Origin: Lentimicrobiaceae bacterium
GTDB taxonomy: Bacteria; Bacteroidota; Bacteroidia; Bacteroidales; F082
Reading direction: 5' to 3'
Assembly: GCA_015061365.1 (NCBI GenBank)
Contig: SUWS01000013.1
Span: forward strand, 1 to 53,011
Length of the DNA stretch: 53,011 bases
In this document: piece by piece, positions 7,312-17,600 of the stretch
Layout of the letters: the number at the start of each line of letters is the position of its first letter
How positions within the stretch are numbered: position 1 is the first letter of the stretch
Notes under the pieces: model-generated
The model's database searches: none
Told to the model about the DNA's origin: nothing
Seen by the model: only the letters and a program-made list of their open reading frames with translations
Program-made: the position numbers and the translations under genes

Positions 7312-8823
7312 TCAGTCTTTTAAATATAATCTGTCAATAAGATATTTATACAGCAATTCGTTTTTTACTTCTATAATATTGCAGATTTTACTTCTTCTGG
7401 TTTTGATGGCACTATATGTGACGCCGAATAACGATGAAATTTGTTTGTCATTAAGGTCAATTAGCATCAGGCAAATATAACATAAGTCTTCTTTTTTCAA
7501 CCTTGGATATTCCTTTGAAATATTAACGACAAAACCTCTAAGATTAAGATTCGCCGACTGAAGCAGCAAGTCAAAGTCATCCTGATTCATCTGAAGGTCC
7601 TTGTCATTCATAATTCTGAAACATATTTCAGAACCTAAAAAAGCATCCATTCTGACAGCTGCCTGTTCCTTATCTAATTTTTCCTTCATCAACAAAATCT
7701 CTTCATTCTGTTTCTTAATGATCTCAGTCTGCTTCTGTAACTCGGCGTTTTTGTTCTTTATCTTACCCGTGATGAGTGAGTGTTTGTAACTGATATTTCT
7801 GATGACATCGTCCTTTGTATTGATGTCATCAGTCATCTCATCTATTCTTTTGAGAAGAAGCCTGTTTTTCTTTAAATGTCTGTATCTGAAAAATATTGCT
7901 GTCGCAACAATCAATGCCAGTGATATAAGGGAAATTGATACAATACGTTTCCTTGCTTTGGTTTCTATAGCATTATGCTTGCGTTCGTTATACATATCGT
8001 TCATAGCTCTGATACGATCGGTACTGAAATTTGAATTAATCCTTTTCATTCCTAATTGTGCCACAATACCATCGTAATAGGATTTCTTCTCGTAATCGCC
8101 TAAAGAATCATATACTCTCGATAAATTAGTAGCAGAACCTAATTTTGTAAAGTAGTGGTCACCTTCCACCGACTTGCTTAAATAATAAATTGCCGAATCG
8201 TATTGCTTGCTGTTACACATCATCTCACCTATAAGCGCATAATATGCTTGTCTTACATTTTCATGTTCGATTATACCAAGATTGCTTCTCATTAAGTTCA
8301 ATGCGCTGTCTCTCTCATTCTTATCATAGAACAGAATCTCAGCTTTAAGTTTATCCAAATCTATTTTATTCAGATGATTAGGATGTGCATCTAAACATTT
8401 CTGATGATAATACAAAGCGGAATCCGCGTCGTATGCACGATGTGAAAAAGCCATGAATTTATATACGATAGACAAGGCATGACCGCTATTCATCGCTTTT
8501 GCATAATCCAAAGCGATGGAATAGTGCGACAACCCAATCTTTATAAGATCATAATGAGTGTATATGTGACCTAACATCAGATGCGCATTACAAATACTAG
8601 TAAGTTTCTTTTTACTCTCTTTAGATTTGACGGAGTCGTCTTCCTCCAACATATAAACGAGCTTATAAAAATTCTCGCACGCAGTCACCATGCTATCCTG
8701 TTCAAACAAGCTCATGGCATAAGCAAACTGTGCTTCGTAGTCCAAGGTGTCGCAGCTCTGTTGTGCATTAACGGCAATCTGCCAAAATATAAGGAATGAT
8801 ATTAAAATCGATTTAGCTTTCAT
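7312..8823 (-). CDS. TPR-containing membrane regulator with C-terminal HTH
   Basis: A 503-residue protein of the Bacteroidota type that joins tetratricopeptide repeats to a DNA-binding domain across the inner membrane. A signal peptide or first helix (MKAKSILISFLIFWQIAVNA) is followed by TPR helices to about residue 255. A transmembrane helix lies near 290-313 (ISLISLALIVATAIFF), then a coiled coil to about 385. The C-terminus is LuxR-like (DLCYICLMLIDLNDKQISSL, then SAIKTRRSKI). The ATG at 8823 is chosen over 8856 because the promoter lies between them. It sits among T9SS cargo genes and may control them, but no target site was found. Confidence 0.8.
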   Translation of the reverse strand: MKAKSILISFLIFWQIAVNAQQSCDTLDYEAQFAYAMSLFEQDSMVTACENFYKLVYMLEEDDSVKSKESKKKLTSICNAHLMLGHIYTHYDLIKIGLSHYSIALDYAKAMNSGHALSIVYKFMAFSHRAYDADSALYYHQKCLDAHPNHLNKIDLDKLKAEILFYDKNERDSALNLMRSNLGIIEHENVRQAYYALIGEMMCNSKQYDSAIYYLSKSVEGDHYFTKLGSATNLSRVYDSLGDYEKKSYYDGIVAQLGMKRINSNFSTDRIRAMNDMYNERKHNAIETKARKRIVSISLISLALIVATAIFFRYRHLKKNRLLLKRIDEMTDDINTKDDVIRNISYKHSLITGKIKNKNAELQKQTEIIKKQNEEILLMKEKLDKEQAAVRMDAFLGSEICFRIMNDKDLQMNQDDFDLLLQSANLNLRGFVVNISKEYPRLKKEDLCYICLMLIDLNDKQISSLFGVTYSAIKTRRSKICNIIEVKNELLYKYLIDRLYLKD

Positions 8824-8830
8824 AGTTTTG

Positions 8831-8838
8831 CAAAAATA
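8831..8838 (-). promoter_or_regulatory. -7 element of TPR regulator; almost no leader
   Basis: The minus strand reads TATTTTTG and ends only 7 bases before the ATG at 8823, so the message should have a leader of 0-4 nt. The best -33 TTG, 22 bp further up at about 8861-8863, lies inside the family D repeat. Confidence 0.55.
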
Positions 8839-8844
8839 AGAAAA

Positions 8845-8896
8845 GTCAACGGACAACAGACAACAGTCAACGGAATTTTTTTTGAACGTTGAACTT
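8845..8896. repeat. Family D and E repeats before the 14-bp array
   Basis: CAACGGA/CAACAGA/CAACAGT heptamers (family D) are followed by GTTGAAC/TTTGAAC words leading into the large array. Confidence 0.7.
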
Positions 8897-8897
8897 T

Positions 8898-9170
8898 GAA
8901 CGAAGGCTTTTGAACTTTGAACTAAGGCTATTGAACTAAGGCTGTTGAACTAAGGCTGTTGAACCAAGGCTATTGAACCAAGGCTGTTGAACTAAGGCTA
9001 TTGAACTAAGGCTATTGAACTAAGGCTATTGAACTAAGGCTGTTGAACTAAGGCTTTTGAACCAAGGCTGTTGAACTAAGGCTGTTGAACTAAGGCTATT
9101 GAACTAAGGCTATTGAACTAAGGCTGTTGAACTAAGGCTTTTGAACTAAGGCTGTTGAACTAAGGCTGTT
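8898..9170. repeat. 19-copy tandem array of a 14-bp unit
   Basis: The unit is GAACTAAGGCTGTT, with A, G or T at position 12 and occasional C at position 5. One copy at 8898-8911 is separated by seven bases (GAACTTT) from eighteen strictly contiguous copies at 8919-9170. The unit is twice seven bases and keeps register with the flanking heptamers. It lies between the stop of the Omp28-like T9SS gene and the promoter of the TPR regulator. Confidence 0.95.
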
Positions 9171-9304
9171 GAACTTTAGCTCATGGCTCAAAGCTCATGG
9201 CTCAAAGCTCAAAGCTCAAAGTTCAAGGTTCAAAGTTCAAGGTTCAAAGCTCATGGCTCAAAGCTCAAAGCTCAAAGTTCAAAGCTCAAAGTTCAAAGTT
9301 CAAA
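9171..9304. repeat. Family E heptamer array
   Basis: Nearly twenty contiguous heptamers, mixing GCTCAAA, GTTCAAA, GTTCAAG and GCTCATG, continue the register of the 14-bp array up to eight bases from the stop codon of the T9SS gene at 9312. Confidence 0.93.
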
Positions 9305-9311
9305 CCAAAAA

Positions 9312-11348
9312 TTATTCAACAACAATCTTCTTTGTTACATTATATTCTTCGTTGCTGATATTGATGAAATATATTCCAGGATTGTATTCTGAAACATTGA
9401 TTTCTATTTCATTTGTTGCGGACGTGGCAAGCCGCGTCTCTACTAACATTCCAAGCGTGTTGTATATCTTGACTGTTGTCTGTTGTCCGTTGTCTGTTGA
9501 CACTTTCACAAAGTCTTTAGCCGGGTTAGGATAGATGTTAAATGTATTTTCTGCGGTTGTCGTTTCCACAACGCCAATGCCTGCGCCATCTAATTCTACG
9601 ACAGGAACTGATGTCATTTCATCTTCATATAAAGCCACTACGCTGATAATGTTCATATCATCTGCCGTGATATTATGTGACAACTCAGTCGTGTTTTCAG
9701 CTATTAAAATACCATTTTTATAGACATTGTATCCTATTGGAGCACCTTGCTCTGGAGCTTCAAATGTGATGCTTAGATTACCGTCTTCTATATTTAGATT
9801 CAAGTTCTGAACCGGATAGCAGTGGTCTGTGTATTCGTATGCAAAATGACTGTTGAAGACTTCTTTTGTTGTAAGGTTCTGTAACCATAAAGCCACTTCT
9901 AAATCGTTGATGTCCTGCATTTTTGTTGTCGACATATCATGAGTGAATTCCAAGCGTTGGTATTCGCCGGCTTCGAGTTCTATATCTGTGCCCGATACGC
10001 CACCTAACATTGTAAGCAGTATGTGACGGAATTCGCTTTCGCCATTAGCACCATTCTTTTCAATGACTTTTTCATTCACTGTTACGAAAGCCTTGACGTC
10101 ACTCATATTTGCAAACGACATGAAGTCTGCTGTTACATGGAGAATGTTACCATCGATGTTGAATGCGCCTCTGACATCTGTAATGGCAGGAGTGTTATAT
10201 CTGTCGTCGAGTGTTGTCTGGCTGACTGGCGTGCCTCTATCCGTACCATCTAACATTATTACAGGAACACCGGAAACTCCATAATATTGAGCTTTCGCAT
10301 CACATTCAGGAGTATAATGAGTATCTACTGGTGATGGCCAACTTGTTGAATATTTTACGTATGTATATTTGCCTGGATTGTCGTTTGTGAGGGCTTTCAT
10401 AGAAGCGTTGACGCTGACACATGGATGGCATGATGAACTTGAGAAGTGTTCTATCATAGGAATTCTTTGTGCTGTACCCATAGCGATGCTTAATTCTTTG
10501 TCAAATGTGTTGTCGCTTTCATTGTCGTCTGTTGTATTGTTGACAGCAGTGACATTAACCGTCAATGTCAAATCGTTTAGGCTTTGGATGTCGGTAGGCA
10601 CGTCGAATGTTAAGTCTGTGCTTGTGAAAGGATCTATGTTTGTTGAGAAGTTTTGTGACACTTCTTCATAGCCTTCAAACTGATATTTTGCTGTGAGGTC
10701 TGTTACGACATTGGATCCGTTGTTCGATACAGAGAACGATACCTTATTTTCTCCAATTCCGATAATGTCAGCGGTGTTGATATTTGTGACAGCTACATCA
10801 TTATCTTTCTGAACCGAAACGCATATATCGTCGAAACATGCATGCCATAAATGTTGGCTGTTGCCCCAGACATATACACAGAACTTCACGTTGCTCTTGT
10901 CCCAATCTTCCGGTAATGATACTGTTTCGTTAACTTCACCATTAATATACATGTCAAATAATGTTCTCCATAAAGGGAACCATGTTGAACCGTCGTCGGC
11001 TGATGCTGCGATACCCATTTCGAACATATTGAATGCTTCATAGAGTTCCATTGCATATTTGAATGACACCAAGAAATCTCCGACACCTGTGAGGTCGTAT
11101 GCTGGAGAAACGACGCGAGCATAACCGTTGAAGTCAGGATAGCCTTGGTTTGAACTTACCACAGCAACTTCATTAGGTTCACCACCGGCGTGGTTAGAAC
11201 TGCTGACGATTATACTGTTGTTGCCTTCGCCAGCGTAACTCCATCCTGAAGGAAGACCGGTTTCGTCAAAAGATTCGTCAATAAATACTTGTGCGTTTAT
11301 TGTTAAAGCTAACATCAATGCAGATAATAATGATAATGTTTTTTTCAT
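9312..11348 (-). CDS. T9SS-secreted Omp28-like thioredoxin-fold protein
   Basis: A 678-residue secreted protein. After the signal peptide (MKKTLSLLSALMLALTINAQ) comes a jelly-roll, MAM-like domain (about 20-180). A CARDB-like Ig domain follows (about 185-290), then an Omp28-type thioredoxin-fold domain (about 295-490) with the dithiol CHPC at Cys307/Cys310 and a VPVIMLDGT strand. An Fn3-like segment leads to the T9SS sorting domain (IYPNPAKDFVKV, IYNTLGMLVE, NPGIYFINIS). The sorting domain residues STDNGQQTTV come from a family D repeat. The CxxC suggests thiol-disulfide activity at the cell surface, which is an inference. Transcription probably starts about 150 nt upstream. Confidence 0.87.
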   Translation of the reverse strand: MKKTLSLLSALMLALTINAQVFIDESFDETGLPSGWSYAGEGNNSIIVSSSNHAGGEPNEVAVVSSNQGYPDFNGYARVVSPAYDLTGVGDFLVSFKYAMELYEAFNMFEMGIAASADDGSTWFPLWRTLFDMYINGEVNETVSLPEDWDKSNVKFCVYVWGNSQHLWHACFDDICVSVQKDNDVAVTNINTADIIGIGENKVSFSVSNNGSNVVTDLTAKYQFEGYEEVSQNFSTNIDPFTSTDLTFDVPTDIQSLNDLTLTVNVTAVNNTTDDNESDNTFDKELSIAMGTAQRIPMIEHFSSSSCHPCVSVNASMKALTNDNPGKYTYVKYSTSWPSPVDTHYTPECDAKAQYYGVSGVPVIMLDGTDRGTPVSQTTLDDRYNTPAITDVRGAFNIDGNILHVTADFMSFANMSDVKAFVTVNEKVIEKNGANGESEFRHILLTMLGGVSGTDIELEAGEYQRLEFTHDMSTTKMQDINDLEVALWLQNLTTKEVFNSHFAYEYTDHCYPVQNLNLNIEDGNLSITFEAPEQGAPIGYNVYKNGILIAENTTELSHNITADDMNIISVVALYEDEMTSVPVVELDGAGIGVVETTTAENTFNIYPNPAKDFVKVSTDNGQQTTVKIYNTLGMLVETRLATSATNEIEINVSEYNPGIYFINISNEEYNVTKKIVVE
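9473..9503. repeat. Family D repeat inside T9SS sorting domain
   Basis: On the plus strand four contiguous heptamers, GTTGTCT, GTTGTCC, GTTGTCT and GTTGACA, lie inside the coding region. On the coding strand they give STDNGQQTTV. The same words occur non-coding at 2394-2418 and 8845-8872. Confidence 0.75.
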
Positions 11349-11505
11349 TGTTTGATGACTTAAGACGGGTTCTGTTTATTGGTTTCTCTCGTTATGAAAA
11401 TAGTCAGAACCGCATTTAACTTGTTTTCATAACCATGACAATGACTGCTGAATATGACTTTTACTCCAATACATGAGATTTCTAACCAACATTCATTTCA
11501 TTCCA

Positions 11506-11513
11506 CAAAGTTA
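11506..11513 (-). promoter_or_regulatory. -7 element upstream of Omp28-like gene
   Basis: The minus strand reads TAACTTTG, giving a predicted leader of about 150 nt. The rest of 11349-11610 is AT-rich and I see nothing else in it. Confidence 0.4.
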
Positions 11514-11610
11514 ATGTTTTTACATTAATGTCCTGAAATAAGTTTATGTAAAAAGTAAACTTATTACATGACAAGTAAACACGCAGAAGTATCAATAACA
11601 CTGTTCGGCA

Positions 11611-11650
11611 AAAAAAAGACGGGCAGAAATCGATTCTACCCGCCTTTTTT
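11611..11650 (-). terminator. Bidirectional terminator after the giant adhesin gene
   Basis: A stem of about 11 bp (GACGGGCAGAA with TTCTACCCGCC) lies at 11618-11644. Seven A on one side and six T on the other let it work on both strands. For the adhesin gene it comes after the stop codon and a short family A array. Confidence 0.8.
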
Positions 11651-11688
11651 GAATTCTAAAATTCTAGAATTCTAAAATTTTAGAGTTC
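11651..11688. repeat. Family A octamer array
   Basis: Five variants of ATTCTAAA, some in inverted orientation (TAGAATTCTA), fill the gap between the terminator and the stop codon of the giant gene. Confidence 0.7.
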
Positions 11689-14600
11689 TTATAAAACTGT
11701 GATACGTTCTACTGCAACGCCGTTTTCTGTTACGATACGTACCATATAAACGCCAGCTTCGTATTGAGCCATGTTGATGATTTCGTTGTCTGATGAAACT
11801 TCCTGATCAAAGATCACCTGACCTAATGTGTTGGTGATGGTGATACGTGTCATGTTTTCAGCTGTGATATTGATGTTATCCTTAGTTGGGTTAGGATAGA
11901 TTGTCAAATCTTGAACGCCGTTTTCTTCGATAGAAGTCAATGTTATTTCAACGAAGTTTTGACCGCTGCCGTCAGCTGCTGTTGCAGGTTCTGATTCATA
12001 TTCAACGCCGTCAACTTCAGCGAATGATGTAACTTGATAGTGGTATGTACCATCAGCGTTGACTTCGTCGTAGTATGTCAAACTTTCTGTTTCAGCAATC
12101 TTTTCGTATGTGCCGCCATCGACTCTACGATAGATGTTGAAGTGGTCATATACACAGTAAGGGATTACCCATTCTAATGTAACGCCGTATGTGCCGTCAG
12201 CATTGTATGTTGCTTCACCTGTTAAATCGTAAGGAGCTACTATTTCGAATGGTTCTGCTTCATAGCTTACTTCAACTGTTTCAGCACATGACATTGCGTA
12301 ATGTGTTGATGGATCTTCGCCACCGTAAACAACTCTTACATCATATTCATAGTTGCCGTATGCTAAGTTAGCGTCTGTGTATGATTCAGCGTTGAGAGGT
12401 TGTTCTGTGAGGAGTTCGCCGTTGCGATACAACATTACGCCGAGGACTTCTGCGTCTGCTTGTTCTGGTTCGTCTGGTATTGGGTTAGCGTCGCCTTCAA
12501 CGTAAGCGCGGATTTGCCATGTGCCATAACCGAAGTCTGTGCCGTACCATTCTGAGTCGTACCATGTGAAACCGTCGTTCGACATCCAGCGACCGTTAGC
12601 TTCGCCGCAGTCGGCTGAGTGTGCAGCCACGAAATATCCTGTAGTATTGGAGAATTGAATCCATACGTTTTCAGTTCCAGAGATTGTTACAGGTGTTGTC
12701 AATTCGATTTCTTCATATTGGCCTGTATTGCTTACTTCATATTCTTGTACGTGAACTGTTGTACCTGGAGCGTAGTCGCCGCCTGTGTGGATACTTACGC
12801 CACCTGTGTGACCTTCATATACGTACATTGATACTTTTGTGATTTGAGTGCCTGCATATTGTGAGATTACGTCGGCAGGGAACATGATAGCCCAGTACAT
12901 TGTCTGAGGTTCACCTGTGTTGTAATCCATGAAACCGAATGCTGATTCGTTGATGCCGTTGTCGTAGAATAACCATTCGCCGTCTTCGTCTCTTGTTGGG
13001 TTGCTCAACTCAACGTTGTCGAGGTTGATCCACCATTGGTCTGAACAATTGAAGTGACGGAATGCGATGTAGATAGCTTGACCTGCGTAGTCGCTGAGGT
13101 CGATAGTTCTTTCAAACCATTGTGTTTGGATAGAGCCTTGTTCTACTTCACCGCGTTCTAATGTTTCTTCGAAGATTGTTGTGAAAGCTGTTGCGTCTGT
13201 ACCATTTGTTGTTGAAACAGCTACACCATAATGTTCTTCAAAATATGTATTGCTTTGACCGCATACAGCGTATGTGAGTGTAGAACCTTCTGTGATGGTG
13301 TATTTGTAGTTTGTTACCAAGTAGTTATCTGGATGTAAAGCGCCGACTGAGTTGTCGTATGACAATGAAGAAGCGCAGTAAGTGTTGTTTACACCGAATC
13401 CTTGGTTAGCGTGTTCTGAAGTGTTTTGCCAGTTGCGTAAGTCACCGTCAGCGTCTATTGTATTCCAACCGCTCAATGAACCATCGTCGAAGTTGCTTGC
13501 AAATTCATAGATAGGATCTTGGTTTTCATAAACAGGAAGTGTCCATGTTAATGTTGCTGTACCTTCTTCCATTGTAGCTGCCAAGTTAACAACGCCAGCG
13601 AAGTTGTCACATGCTCTGTATGTCCATGTGTATTCCATAGCTTCTGTTGTTGAGTTGTCAACGATAACAGTTGTTGTATATTCTTCGCCTTCTGTCAAAC
13701 CTGTGACATTGAGTTGGAAGAATTTATCTGTGATGTCGTTAGCTACTGTTTCGCCTTCGAATACAACGTCGTATGCTGAACCTTCAACAGTCCACATTGC
13801 CCAACCTGTTGGTGATACGTAGAGACCTTCAACGAGTTCAGGTTTTGCTTCCATTGTACATTCAATTGTTGTAGCGTCCATGATTTCCATGATTTCGCCG
13901 TCAGCGCATGAATAATAACCTTCCAATGCGATTGTAACTTCGTAAGTACCTTTACGGAACTCTGTCCATGAGTATTGACCTGTAGCGTCTAATGTTGTTT
14001 CATAAACGTATGTAGGTTCGTTTACATTTTCCAATCTTACTGTTGTACCTTCGACTGAACCGCCGTCATCTGTTGTTACGTTGACAGCTACTGTAGTTGT
14101 CATGTCTTTGTCGATAGCGTTTGACCATACTATTTCTGAAGCTACTGGGATAGGACCGTCTGTTGCTGTACCTTTAACTACAACATTGTCGACACCGACA
14201 CCCCAACCGCCGCTTTCTACTGAGCAGAATGCTACATAGATGGTATTACCTGCACATTCAGAGAGGTCGATAGTTTCATCGAGCCATGATGATGTTGTTT
14301 CGCCAGTCCATACATCTGTCCATGGACCTGTTGGTGATGTACCATATTTCACTGACAAAGTATTTACGCTGCCCCAGAATTCTGGACATACATAGTGGAA
14401 GTTAAGTGTTGGATTTAATGTTGATGACAAATCAAGAGCTGGAGTTACTAAATAGAACAATGAACCGTCTTCAGCGTAACCGCCCAATGTGAATGCTGAA
14501 TATGCGCCTGCGTATGCTGTGATATCTGAATATAATGAAGAGTATGAATTGAAGTTACCATACTGATTTGCTGTAGCAGGATCTGAATATGTTGTCCATC

Positions 14601-17600
14601 CTTCTGGAAGTATATAGTATCCCACTTCGAAACCTTCATTAATCAATGTTACTTCTTCGCGTTTTGCGTTTGCTGTGTACATAGCAGCGACACCCCATTT
14701 ATAAACGCCTGATTCAGCTTCTGCCCATGTAGCGTCTTGGTATGTTGTCTCTGTCAAGTTTTCTGCGAGAACGATAGGGTCGTTGTCACCGTTAGCTCTA
14801 TAAACTTTATAGCTGTGGAATGTATAATCGCTTGGGTCGCGTGTTTCGTCTAATTTTATTGACTTGCCGCTCTTAGCGTCTGTGACTTCCAAGTTTCTGT
14901 TCATTGTCCATGCGACGTCAACGTTAGCACCGTTTTCTGTTGCTGTTACCTGAGCGACAGGGATGAGGTCAGACTCTTGTTCTTCAACTACGTTGATGTT
15001 TACTGAGAAAGCTTCTGTTGCAGATGCTACCAAGTAGTAAGTACCTGCTGGAACAGTCATATTATCGATGCTGTTGCGGTTAGCTCTCTTAGCACCGTCT
15101 GTTAATTCTATATTGTCGAATAACAAATGGAAACCATCTGTACAGTTGAAGTGGCGTAAACCGATATGGACTTCTTGTCCTGCGTATGCGCTAAGGTCAA
15201 TAGTCTTATCGATTGCTTGATTGCTTTGTAATGATTCTTCTGATACTATGGTGAAGTTAACACCGTCAGTTGATACTATAACTGCATAATGTTCAGTATA
15301 TGAGCAGCTCACCTTGTATAATAATTGCGATTGAGCTGTGATAGCATATTTCTGAGTGGTGTAGATGTAGTTGTCTGGATTCAATGCTACATAGTTAGCG
15401 TATGAATCTGATACGAGGCTGTGACCGGCTATGCCATAATTTTCATAGATATACCAATTTTGACCATCGCCGTCAGCGTCAATTGTTGTGAAGTCTGCTA
15501 AACTCATATCTGTGAAGTCATAGTAGAATGTTGTTGCGCCTTCTGGATCTTCAGGTTGTTCTGGATCTTCAGGTTGTTCTGGTTCTGAACCGCCTTCTGT
15601 TGACAGCACTGCGTTGTCGATAGAGATAGCTTCATTACCTGAGCAGTTGAAGTGGCGGAATGCGATGTGTATGTTCTTGCCTGCGTATGCGCTTAAATCA
15701 ATTGTTCTGTGTGTGGCTGTTGTCAATGAGTTTGCATCTTCTTCAAATATCGTAGTGAAATCAATGCCGTTTTCTGAGACAGCTACACCATAATATTCAT
15801 CTGACCAGTATGCGTTGCCAACGCGTACATCGTATGATAACACAGATGTTTCTGATATCGAATAGGTGTCAACGGTATAGATGTAATTGTTTGGAGTCAA
15901 AGATGTAGAATAGTATGAATAGGAATATAAACATGGTGTGATGTCGTCTACTGGATAATTATAACCAACCATCCAGTTTTCACCGTCGCCGTCAGCATCA
16001 ATTGTATTCCATCCTGTCATTTGACCATCGTTGAAGTCGAATGAGAATGTTGTTGCGCCTTCTGGTTGTTCTGGATCTTCTGGTTGTTCTGGATCTTCGC
16101 CTTCTTCTGCACCGTAATAGTTGTCGGCACCAGGACCAGCTTGACCGTTGAAGTCTTCTGCATACAATGCTACTTTTCCGTTAGCACCTGTTACTGATGC
16201 TGAGAATGTTGTTTCTTCTGCGAAAGTGAGTTTATATACAACGTCAGCACCGTCTTGTTCTTCACCTGGCAATGTGTAGTCATTGTTCAAGTTAGCGAAG
16301 TCTGGTGTATGAGCGAAAGGATATTCTGTAACTTCGATAGCGTCTTGCCATGTGTCGCCGGCTGCTATTTGTGGTTCGCCGCCTTCACCTAATGACAATG
16401 CGATATTGTCGATACATACAGCGTCATTGTCGGAACACATATAGTGACGGAATCCGATATATACAGTTTTACCTGCGATATAATCTAATTCTAATGTTCT
16501 GTGTTCGTATTCATAGAATGATGTCAATGTTTCTTCCCAGATTGTGTAGAAGAATTCACCGTCTGTTGAATAAACAACACCGTAATGTTCTTCGCAGTAA
16601 TCATAGTTGTTAGGCAATACATCCCATTCTAAGACAGAACCTTCTGTTATTGCGAATGTTGCTGTTGTAACGATGTAGTTGTCTGGGTTAATGCCACTGC
16701 CGCCTACCCACGATTCTGAGTAGATGCAGTTAGAACCGCCAACGCCTACGATGCCACCGTTACCTGTAGAGAGTTTCCAGTTCACGCCGTCACCGTCAGC
16801 GTCAATCAATCTCCATCCGTCTAATGTAGCGTTTTCGAAGTCTGCATATAAAGCATATTCGCTTTGTTCAGCTTCGGTTGGAGTTGCGCAAGCTTCTTCT
16901 GAAGCTTCTGATTCACCGGCTACGTTAACTGCTGTAACGCTGTAGCAGTATTCTGTGCCAGCTGTCAAACCTGTGGCGTTGTATGAATTTGTTGTTACTG
17001 TAGCAACTGTTTCAGTTCCGCTGTAGATGTTATATTCTGTAGCGCCTTCAACAGCGTCCCATGTCAAAGCTATTGTTGATTGGCTTGTTGCTGTAGCTGC
17101 CAAATTTGCTGGAGTTGCAGGAATCTCAGGAACTACCGCGCTGCCGTAACCTATCTTAACTATAGGTCTGCTACCGTTTGTTGATCCATTGCCTGCTGGA
17201 TAGTCAGCGTAAGCTGCATTTGAATCATTTCCACGATAGTTGTTTGCTTTTGCAACAGTTGTGCTGGCAAATTTCATTGCGCTGTTGTATGATGATGCGC
17301 TCTTTGAAACTGCGATGGCGAGGTTTCTTGTTCCGCTATATTCGTATGGAGTATCTAATGTGAATGATTCCCATTCTTCTTCTCCGAGGAGGATGTTAGC
17401 TCCGGAATATACTAAAGTAAGTTCATCTTGTGGAACCCATACTGCTGATGATGAGTGGTTGTCATTGTCTGTTTCACCGATGTAGATTTCGATTTCGTCA
17501 GCGGTGAGAGTGTAACCTGTACCAGCGTTGACTGTAGCGCATTTATATGCCAAAGAAGTGATTGTCATTGCTTGACCTAACTCTTCTTTTGGATAATATG

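Noticed and set aside
8898-9170. The 14-bp array as a CRISPR
   Set aside because: There are no spacers: units are directly contiguous, far too short for CRISPR repeats, and no cas genes are near.
9169-9534. Open frame on the plus strand with repeated AQSSKLK
   Set aside because: It is a translation of the heptamer array followed by the antisense of the T9SS gene, and a 7-bp repeat always gives a 7-residue period. No promoter or homology supports it.
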